Source of the DNA: an uncultured Prevotella sp.
GTDB lineage: Bacteria; Bacteroidota; Bacteroidia; Bacteroidales; Bacteroidaceae
NCBI GenBank assembly: GCA_938018155.1
Contig: CALIIG010000134.1
Span: forward strand, 1 to 5,180
Reading direction: 5' to 3'
Length of the DNA: 5,180 nucleotides
Shown one piece after another: positions 1 through 5,180 of this stretch (its first letter is position 1; the number at the start of each line of letters is the position of its first letter). The notes under the pieces are model-generated. The model did no database searches, was not told where the DNA came from, and worked only from the letters and a program-made list of their open reading frames with translations. The position numbers were made by a program, and so were the translations under genes.

Positions 1-1739
1 CTGAAATGATCGGTCATTGAGAGGTCGTCATTGTCCCACCACAGGTGTTTGCCGTGATAATGGCGGTAGTAGAAGTCGGGCTTTTCGTGGTGGAAGAATC
101 CCGATGCCGCCAGAGTCATCGTGTCACGGAATAATGGAAAGTTGACGTCAACGCTGCCGTCGACGTGTATTTCTCCTATATTATATCCGGCTGTAGCGAA
201 GTCTCCCGTCACGTTATAGTGCAGAGTTTTTCCTTGAGTCTTACTTAATTGCGCGCCAATTACGATGCTATGCTCGTTCCATATGTTCCTGCCGTTGAGG
301 CCTGGTAAGGTATAATGGTCAAGGTTATGGGAGGCAAAAACCTTAGCTCCCATCTTAACCCACTTGTTAAAACCCTCAAGAAGCGAGATGGCGAAGGTGT
401 TATTCAGACTCCAGTTCATCGTACTGTCGTAGATAGAATCGCCCCGAAGCTTCTCCATGGCGTTGTAAGCATACAGAAAATAGTTCTCGGGGACGTTGTA
501 TGCCTCATATATTCGCCGGTAGTTCTTGAAGTCAAGGGTATGGATAAAGCTGGTTACGGGCACGTATTCGTTCTTTACCCATGATGTGTCTGCCTTGGCT
601 TTCGATTGGCTTGCCATCATACTGTCGGCTGCCGCCTTGCTGTTTATCCTTATTCTTTGGCCCGAATGTATCGAGTTGTCCATTGCAGAGTCAGTCGGAG
701 CAGCCTTTTCTCCTATCTTTGCGTCGTCAGGACGGCCTGCATATTTGGTGGGTACGGTTACCTTATCCAAATCTGCTTTGTCCACGTCTTCGCTGGCGTC
801 TTTCATCGCTTTCTCCTTGGCCTCGCGCTCTTCCTTTTCTTTTTTGGCGGCAAGCGCGAACTTACGAGCCTTGATTTCCTCCGGCGTCATGGGCACCTTG
901 CGGTTAAATCCCAGGTTATATCTGTGCGAAAGGAACAATCTTCTGCTGTCATTGCGGTTCCAGTTGCGCGTTAACATGGTTGGAATTTCAGAAGTAGCGA
1001 AGTTTTCATTGAACGATTCGGGATGGGTAATATAGGCATCATTCGTTATACCACCGTTCTCAGCAACTTTCTGATGCAATGTTGTAATCAGCAAATGAGC
1101 CTGATAACGATCACCCAGATAACTGCCATACATCGTATAATTAATGTGCGACGTCGACTGACTATCGTAGTAACCACGGCCGTAAAGGTAGTCAAACTTA
1201 AAGCCTGCGCCTAATCGCTTGCTTGCATTAACGCTAAAAAGGGCTTTAAAATGGTCCTCACCGTTGATTCTGTTTCCGCAATTGTTGTATGAAAGATTGG
1301 TGACAGGCGAGAGGGTATTGGTGAAAAGGAAGTGTTCTAAGGGCGTAATCACGAAGTCGTATGGATTGATAAAGATAAACTTTTCACCCTCTTTTCGATC
1401 AATAAATATACGTGCTTGTCGTGGCGAACCTAAGTTACCGGTTGTGTTATATTCCCCTCTTAAGCCTGTTGTAAATATGGAGTTCATGAACATATGCTGC
1501 AAAGTATCGGGCTTTGCAGCCGTACGGTCGCCGAATCGGCGGTCAATTGTCCAAACGTAAATCCCCTCGGGAATTTCCTTATCCGTGCCCAACGAGTCGG
1601 CTGTATGACGCCGGTCGTGCTGATTACTGATGTTACCGTTGGCATCAATCGAGTTATAGCCTGTGTCATCCTGACGTATTTGTGCGAACAAACCGTTGGT
1701 AACGACGAGCAAAAGAAACAGGCAAAATAGCTTCTTCAT
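1..1739 (-). CDS. Putative outer-membrane porin (Porin_10-like), C-terminus beyond window
   Basis: The frame starts with ATG at 1739 and stays open for 579 codons to the left edge, so the 3' end is missing. Residues 1-19 form a signal peptide: two lysines, a hydrophobic core, then LFA|Q at the cleavage site. The mature N-terminus (about 20-60) is polar; a segment beginning at about residue 57 (PEGIYVWTIDRRFGD) followed by NSIFTTGLRGEYNTTGNLG resembles, from memory, the start of the Bacteroidota 'putative porin' family (PF14121). From about 120 onward, alternating aromatic and polar stretches such as FKFDYLYGRGYYD and FLSHRYNLGFNRK fit beta-barrel strands in the outer membrane. Residues about 281-395 are a Lys/Glu/Ala-rich insertion unlike the rest. 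The start abuts the stop of the small membrane-protein gene, suggesting coupled translation in one operon. Transport of small solutes is inferred from the family; the substrate is unknown. A barrel is likely; the exact family is somewhat less sure. Confidence 0.85.
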   Translation of the reverse strand, partial: MKKLFCLFLLLVVTNGLFAQIRQDDTGYNSIDANGNISNQHDRRHTADSLGTDKEIPEGIYVWTIDRRFGDRTAAKPDTLQHMFMNSIFTTGLRGEYNTTGNLGSPRQARIFIDRKEGEKFIFINPYDFVITPLEHFLFTNTLSPVTNLSYNNCGNRINGEDHFKALFSVNASKRLGAGFKFDYLYGRGYYDSQSTSHINYTMYGSYLGDRYQAHLLITTLHQKVAENGGITNDAYITHPESFNENFATSEIPTMLTRNWNRNDSRRLFLSHRYNLGFNRKVPMTPEEIKARKFALAAKKEKEEREAKEKAMKDASEDVDKADLDKVTVPTKYAGRPDDAKIGEKAAPTDSAMDNSIHSGQRIRINSKAAADSMMASQSKAKADTSWVKNEYVPVTSFIHTLDFKNYRRIYEAYNVPENYFLYAYNAMEKLRGDSIYDSTMNWSLNNTFAISLLEGFNKWVKMGAKVFASHNLDHYTLPGLNGRNIWNEHSIVIGAQLSKTQGKTLHYNVTGDFATAGYNIGEIHVDGSVDVNFPLFRDTMTLAASGFFHHEKPDFYYRHYHGKHLWWDNDDLSMTDHF

Positions 1740-1970
1740 TTAGCGAATAAACCGTAAAATGCACTCAATGATTTTGAAAGACATGGCTACAAGTATGATG
1801 ACAATGCCTGACGTGTGGTTGGTTTGTGTAAGATACACAGCCACTCCGGCTATGGCACCTGTCATGAAAATAATGTTAAGCCACTGGCGCACAGTTCTGA
1901 AGCGGTCTTCGTTATTGTTATCTTCGCCTCTGTGTCGGCGTTGAAGATATTGTTCCTTGTCTTCTATCAT
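1740..1970 (-). CDS. Small membrane protein with two predicted helices, unknown function
   Basis: This 76-residue protein matches no family I recognise. Residues 1-29 are highly charged and hydrophilic, with an Arg/His-rich patch (QRRHRG) and an Asn/Asp/Glu run (EDNNNED). Two hydrophobic segments follow, about residues 30-47 and 55-72, separated by a short polar turn (QTNHTS), then a basic end (RFIR). This suggests an inner-membrane hairpin; by the positive-inside rule the basic ends would face the cytoplasm. ATG at 1970 is chosen because, although the frame is open upstream to the stop of the DUF4468 gene, those 15 codons contain no ATG, GTG or TTG. The gene lies 45 bases after the DUF4468 gene, and its TAA touches the ATG of the porin gene. 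That packing, the clear hydrophobic pattern and the shared strand support a real gene despite its length. Confidence 0.75.
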   Translation of the reverse strand: MIEDKEQYLQRRHRGEDNNNEDRFRTVRQWLNIIFMTGAIAGVAVYLTQTNHTSGIVIILVAMSFKIIECILRFIR

Positions 1971-1990
1971 GTTTCGTTTTTTGAATGTAA

Positions 1991-2008
1991 GGCGACGGCG
2001 ACGGCCGC
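1991..2008. repeat. GC-rich GGCGAC repeat in short intergenic spacer
   Basis: The 45-base spacer between the DUF4468 and small membrane-protein genes contains two tandem copies of GGCGAC followed by GGCCGC, a strongly GC-rich block next to AT-rich sequence. Its core CGACGGCCG (1999-2007) also occurs in the repeat array at the right edge (5147-5155). It may be a decayed copy of that repeat or an unrelated low-complexity expansion; nine shared bases cannot decide. Confidence 0.35.
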
Positions 2009-2015
2009 AACCTTG

Positions 2016-2690
2016 TTAATAATCAATGCCGAGGGCCTTGCAGATACGATTGAAAATATTATCCTTTCTGTCGATGGTCTTTATACGGAATTTCCCGTTG
2101 ACCTTAACTAACTTATCTCGTCGTTTATTCAATGCCTCCTTATCAGTAATCCATTCATCTGCCGACACCTCGAAACCACGGTTTTCACGCCGGTTCATTT
2201 CGTAGGCATATCTGATACGTTCCATCGTAACCTTCAGATGTCCGTTGGTGGCTTGTGCAATGAGGGTATAGTTAAATTCCGTACGATCAAGTGAAAAGAC
2301 ATTGCTCGAAAATACCAGCCATTCTTTCATTCGGGCAGCAATGATATGGTCTTCTTTATTAACGGCAGCTATTCTGCTCCCGGGTTGCAGACCGTCGGTT
2401 TGGGTTTCCTTTACAATTTCATCAATGATACCGTAAAGTTTCTGATATATTTCGTTTGCACTTTGTCCCGGTACATCTTTGCTTAATGTAAATACCACGT
2501 GCCCGTCAACCTCCGGAACTGCACCAGCGAGGTACTTTTCATCAGCTAACGTCGATTTGTTTTTTTGTTGACGCCCCTCTTTAGCCTCTTTCTCAGGCTG
2601 CTGTACCTGCTCGGGATTTTCCCATTTGTTGTTCTGTGCCGGTGCTGAGAGTGAAAGAAAAGTCATGATGACGAGCAAACAAGTTTTCAT
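2016..2690 (-). CDS. DUF4468 domain-containing secreted protein
   Basis: This is a 224-residue protein of unknown function. Residues 1-18 are a signal peptide with a hydrophobic core and an APA|Q cleavage site, so the protein is exported, probably to the periplasm. Residues about 23-50 are a Gln/Lys/Glu-rich linker. From about 55 the sequence matches, as I remember it, the DUF4468 family (PF14730) found mainly in Bacteroidota: AVPEVDGHVVFTLSKDVPG, then a helix around EIYQKLYGIIDE, then EWLVFSSNVFSLDRTEFNYT and HLKVTMERIRY. Residues about 160-218 form a basic C-terminal part containing WITDKEALNK and KTIDRKDNIF. The start at 2690 is the only one that gives a complete signal peptide. The gene has a candidate promoter about 34 bases upstream and appears to lead an operon with the small membrane protein and the porin. 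Family assignment is fairly firm; the molecular role is not known. Confidence 0.87.
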   Translation of the reverse strand: MKTCLLVIMTFLSLSAPAQNNKWENPEQVQQPEKEAKEGRQQKNKSTLADEKYLAGAVPEVDGHVVFTLSKDVPGQSANEIYQKLYGIIDEIVKETQTDGLQPGSRIAAVNKEDHIIAARMKEWLVFSSNVFSLDRTEFNYTLIAQATNGHLKVTMERIRYAYEMNRRENRGFEVSADEWITDKEALNKRRDKLVKVNGKFRIKTIDRKDNIFNRICKALGIDY

Positions 2691-2723
2691 GCAAACTGAT
2701 GTTTTAAATGGATATATTTAAGG

Positions 2724-2731
2724 CAAAATTA
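2724..2731 (-). promoter_or_regulatory. Candidate -7 box for the DUF4468-porin operon
   Basis: Read on the minus strand this is TAATTTTG, a full match to the Bacteroidetes -7 consensus TAnnTTTG, placed 33 bases upstream of the DUF4468 ATG. Transcription would start near 2719, leaving a leader of about 30 bases. No clear TTTG -33 element lies at the expected distance. The 8-mer occurs by chance (for example inside the porin gene on the other strand), so position is the main support. Confidence 0.45.
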
Positions 2732-2806
2732 CTAAATAATGCCGTGAAACGCGTTATATACCTTTGATTTAACGTTTATTGTTGCTCATGCTGATGGTTG
2801 TTTCCC

Positions 2807-4846
2807 CTATTTAAGCTCCAATTGTTTTTCAAGCCTTATTACTTCATCACGGTATTGGGCAGCCTGAATAAAGTCAAGATTGTGCGCTGCTTCTTCCATC
2901 AATCTTTTGGTATTTGCTATGCTTTTTTGCAGTTCGGGGCGTGTCATCTGCTTAACAATGGGGTCGGCAGCAAAAGCAACGCCTTCCGGTTCCATATAAG
3001 CCTGTGCGGTTTTGTGTTTTGGAATAGCCGTGTTTTGAGAGTCTTCATCGCCTTCGAGTGGCAGAATGCTCTTAATATCTTTTCTGATTTGTTGTGGCGT
3101 TATATGGTGTTCCTCGTTATATTTCAGCTGTATGCTTCGTCTTCTTGCCGTTTCATCTATGGTTTGTCTCATGCTGTCGGTTATGCTGTCGGCATACATG
3201 ATAACCTTTCCGTTTACGTTTCGGGCTGCCCGGCCGGCCGTTTGTGTGAGGCTTCGCCGGCTTCTCAAAAAGCCTTCCTTGTCAGCATCAAGAATGGCTA
3301 CGAGCGAAACCTCCGGCAAATCAAGCCCCTCGCGCAGCAGGTTTACGCCTACAAGCACATCGAATACGCCGGCACGCAGGTCGCTCATAATCTTAACACG
3401 GTCCAAAGTCTTTATATCACTGTGTATGTAATTGGCCTTAACACCATGGTTTAACAGAAATTCGGTAAGCTCTTCAGCCATGCGTTTGGTCAGCGTTGTT
3501 ACCAGAACGCGTTCGTCTCTGTTGCTACGGGTAACTATTTCGTCCAGTAAATCGTCAATCTGATTTTCAGAAGGGCGCACCTCTGTTTCCGGATCGAGCA
3601 AACCAGTAGGTCGTATTAGTTGTTCAACCACAACGCCTTCGGCCTCATTTAATTCGTAATCGGCGGGCGTTGCTGATACGTAAACTACCTGATGTATCAT
3701 CTCATGGAACTCTTCAAAACGCTGTGGACGGTTGTCAAAGGCGGCGGGCAGACGGAAACCATATTCCACAAGGTTCTGCTTTCTGGCACGGTCTCCGCCA
3801 TACATGGCACTGATTTGTGGCACGCTTACGTGGCTTTCGTCAATCATCATCAGGTAATCTTTTGGAAAGAAATCGAGCAAACAGCAAGGTCGTTGCCCCG
3901 GCTGACGCCCGTCAAAATAGCGTGAATAGTTCTCTATTCCTGCACAATGCCCCAGCTCTTTAATCATTTCTATGTCATATTCAACACGTTCTTTTATGCG
4001 CTGAGCTTTCACATGGTCGCCCGTTTCCTCAAAAAAGTCAACCTGTTTATTCAGGTCATCCTGTATCTGATGAACGGCACGACTGGTTTGCTCGGGCGTT
4101 GTAACGAACAGATTGGCGGGATATATGGCATACTCTTCAAAGGTTTGCAGGCGGCGCATCGTTATGGCGTCAACCTCTTCTATGCTGTCTATCTCATCGT
4201 CCCACCAGGTAATGCGCAGCACATAGTCCGAATAGGCCATGGCAATATTCACTGTATCGCCCTTCACCGCGAAGTATCCGCGCTGCAAATCAATATCATT
4301 CCTGACGTATAAAGCGTTTACCAACTTGCGTAAAAATACGTTACGGTCTACACGTTGCCCGCGTTTGATATGTATAATACTCTCTTGCATGGCGACGGGA
4401 CTGCCCATACCGTAGATACACGAAACCGATGATACAACAATTACATCCTTACGGCCTGACAGCAAATCGCTTACTGCTGCCAGCCTTAACTTGTCAATCT
4501 CTTCGTTTATAGCAAGGTCTTTTTCGATGTATGTGTCAGAAGAGGGCAGGTATGCTTCCGGCTGGTAGTAGTCATAATAGCTTACATAATAATCGACAGC
4601 GTTGTAAGGGAAGAACCCTTTCATCTCTTCGTACAGCTGAGCAGCCAGTGTTTTGTTGTGGCTAAGCACGAGCGTGGGCTTGCCTGCATTGGCAATGACG
4701 TTGGCCATTGTAAAGGTTTTGCCCGAGCCGGTGACGCCGAGCAGCACCTGTGCCGCGTCACCCCGCTTTATTCCGTCGCTTAATTGTTTGATGGCCTGAG
4801 GCTGATCGCCTGTGGGTTTATATTTTGAAGTAAGTTTAAAGTCCAT
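2807..4846 (-). CDS. uvrB: Excinuclease ABC subunit UvrB
   Basis: UvrB is the helicase-like subunit of nucleotide excision repair: UvrA loads it onto damaged DNA, it verifies the lesion, then recruits UvrC for incision. At 679 residues the protein has the usual length and all hallmarks. Walker A is GVTGSGKT at 37-44. The DNA-gripping beta-hairpin lies around 87-110 (YVSYYDYYQPEAYLPSSDTY). The Walker B region with DESH is at 336-339, motif III VYVSATP at 388-394, motif V GVNLLREGLDLPEV at 500-513, and motif VI QTAGRAARN at 535-543. The C-terminal UVR domain that binds UvrC is at about 638-676. No key residue appears lost. ATG at 4846 gives the standard MDFKLTSKYKPTGDQPQAI N-terminus; no Shine-Dalgarno precedes it. 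The flanking spacers are 116 bases downstream and more than 300 upstream, so it probably forms its own transcript. Confidence 0.98.
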   Translation of the reverse strand: MDFKLTSKYKPTGDQPQAIKQLSDGIKRGDAAQVLLGVTGSGKTFTMANVIANAGKPTLVLSHNKTLAAQLYEEMKGFFPYNAVDYYVSYYDYYQPEAYLPSSDTYIEKDLAINEEIDKLRLAAVSDLLSGRKDVIVVSSVSCIYGMGSPVAMQESIIHIKRGQRVDRNVFLRKLVNALYVRNDIDLQRGYFAVKGDTVNIAMAYSDYVLRITWWDDEIDSIEEVDAITMRRLQTFEEYAIYPANLFVTTPEQTSRAVHQIQDDLNKQVDFFEETGDHVKAQRIKERVEYDIEMIKELGHCAGIENYSRYFDGRQPGQRPCCLLDFFPKDYLMMIDESHVSVPQISAMYGGDRARKQNLVEYGFRLPAAFDNRPQRFEEFHEMIHQVVYVSATPADYELNEAEGVVVEQLIRPTGLLDPETEVRPSENQIDDLLDEIVTRSNRDERVLVTTLTKRMAEELTEFLLNHGVKANYIHSDIKTLDRVKIMSDLRAGVFDVLVGVNLLREGLDLPEVSLVAILDADKEGFLRSRRSLTQTAGRAARNVNGKVIMYADSITDSMRQTIDETARRRSIQLKYNEEHHITPQQIRKDIKSILPLEGDEDSQNTAIPKHKTAQAYMEPEGVAFAADPIVKQMTRPELQKSIANTKRLMEEAAHNLDFIQAAQYRDEVIRLEKQLELK

Positions 4847-5120
4847 ATTTCGTGTGGCTATAATGTCCTGTATATCTGTTTCCCGGAACGTAGCTTGTTG
4901 TTATTCACGCCGGTCAATAAGTTACGAAAAACTTTGTTCTCCTGATATTTCCAATTAATGATAATATACAAAGTTACGCAATTAATTTGTATGCAGAACA
5001 CCTTCTTCAATTTTTTTAGCAGACGTTGATGCAGCATAACAGTGTAATGTTTGTAGCGGTATTGCCTGATGAGCGGGTGTTTTAAATTGTTCTTTCCGGT
5101 CATGATGTTTGTCGGCTCAT
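4847..5120. other. AT-rich intergenic region and presumed uvrB leader
   Basis: This stretch upstream of uvrB holds no gene I can support. An 81-codon minus-strand frame (4858-5103) spans it, but its product is rich in Lys, Asn, Ile and Tyr as expected of translated AT-rich spacer, shows no domain or signal, and runs across the best promoter candidate. The segment from about 4847 to 4964 would be the uvrB 5' leader if that promoter is used. I see no strong hairpin, riboswitch-like structure or LexA-type palindrome in it. Confidence 0.6.
4969..4976 (-). promoter_or_regulatory. Candidate -7 box for uvrB
   Basis: Read on the minus strand this is TAACTTTG, a full match to the Bacteroidetes TAnnTTTG -7 consensus. 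It lies 122 bases upstream of the uvrB ATG, in AT-rich sequence. Transcription would begin near 4964, giving a leader of roughly 118 bases. The region where a -33 TTTG is expected has only a poor match (TTCTG at 4994-4998). Confidence 0.45.
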
Positions 5121-5180
5121 CGTTCGGCGGCCGTCAGCAGCGCGTACGACGGCCGTCACACCCATCGTTCGACGGTCGTC
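5121..5180. repeat. GC-rich tandem repeat array, cut by window edge
   Basis: Three 15-base units lie in direct orientation at 5121-5135, 5143-5157 and 5166-5180. Each differs from the consensus CGTTCGACGGCCGTC at one position. Start-to-start distances are 22 and 23 bases, so the array does not keep a reading frame and is probably not protein repeats. The second unit contains a perfect 10-base palindrome, GACGGCCGTC (5148-5157), so paired units could fold as hairpins. A CAT precedes the first and third units. The block is far richer in G and C than the adjoining uvrB upstream region, and it likely continues to the right. Its function is unknown; a REP-like intergenic element or protein-binding cluster is possible. 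Confidence 0.7.

Noticed and set aside
714..721. TATCTTTG -7 box match on the plus strand
   Set aside because: It sits inside the porin coding sequence with no plus-strand gene beyond it; it is taken as a chance match and shows how weak this motif is alone.
526..1035. 169-codon plus-strand open frame with hydrophobic, Ser/Ala/Leu/Phe-rich product
   Set aside because: It is antisense to the charged insertion of the porin gene; Lys, Glu and Ala codons read in reverse give Leu, Phe, Ser and Ala, which explains the false membrane-like look.
1484..1669. 61-codon minus-strand open frame
   Set aside because: It lies in a different frame inside the start of the porin gene, which has a clear signal peptide and barrel-like sequence over the same bases.
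1971..2018. Idea that the DUF4468 gene and the small membrane-protein gene are one gene split by a stop mutation
   Set aside because: The frame is shared and open after the TAA, but the 15 intervening codons are Arg-rich products of a GC repeat, and the small gene has its own ATG; the DUF4468 protein ends at a plausible place.
2750..2779. Possible uvrB terminator hairpin (AAACG and CGTTT arms)
   Set aside because: The arms are about five bases with a loop of some twenty bases and no following T tract on the minus strand, so it would not act as an intrinsic terminator.
2798..3454. 218-codon plus-strand open frame
   Set aside because: It lies almost wholly antisense to the C-terminal part of uvrB, whose motifs are intact; the translation is low-quality and matches no family.
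4868..4879. CTGTATATCTGT resembling an SOS box just upstream of uvrB
   Set aside because: A LexA box of the E. coli type needs CTGT and ACAG as an inverted pair; here CTGT is repeated in the same direction, and that box type is not expected in Bacteroidota.
4858..5103. 81-codon minus-strand open frame upstream of uvrB
   Set aside because: Its composition (Lys, Asn, Ile, Tyr) is typical of translated AT-rich spacer, it has no recognisable domain or signal, and it spans the best uvrB promoter candidate.

Overview
The window looks like chromosomal DNA from a Bacteroidota bacterium, most likely Prevotella or a close relative. The evidence is protein family content (a DUF4468 secreted protein and a Porin_10-type putative porin), signal peptides ending in the A|Q pattern common in this phylum, start codons without Shine-Dalgarno sequences, and TAnnTTTG (Bacteroidetes -7) boxes upstream of two genes. 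The genus is an inference; no RNA gene or other marker is present to fix it.

All convincing genes lie on the minus strand. From right to left: a GC-rich tandem repeat array cut by the right window edge (5121-5180); an AT-rich intergenic and leader region with a candidate promoter (4847-5120); a complete uvrB of 679 codons (2807-4846); a 116-base spacer with a second candidate promoter (2691-2806); a secreted DUF4468 protein (2016-2690); a 76-residue protein with two predicted membrane helices (1740-1970); and a large outer-membrane porin-like protein (1-1739) whose C-terminal part lies beyond the left edge. I see no tRNA, rRNA, CRISPR, transposase or phage gene.

uvrB supplies the damage-recognition helicase subunit of nucleotide excision repair and appears to be a single-gene unit here. 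The three genes to its left are packed tightly (45-base and 0-base spacings), probably form one transcript, and all are predicted to act in or across the envelope: a periplasmic or secreted protein, a small inner-membrane protein and an outer-membrane barrel. Their joint function is unknown.

Most of the window is ordinary. The parts worth a second look are the 22-23-base-period repeat array, a possible relative of it in the DUF4468/small-protein spacer, the stop-start abutment before the porin gene, and a charged insertion of about 115 residues inside the porin. I found no convincing evidence of a new defence, mobile or RNA-based system.
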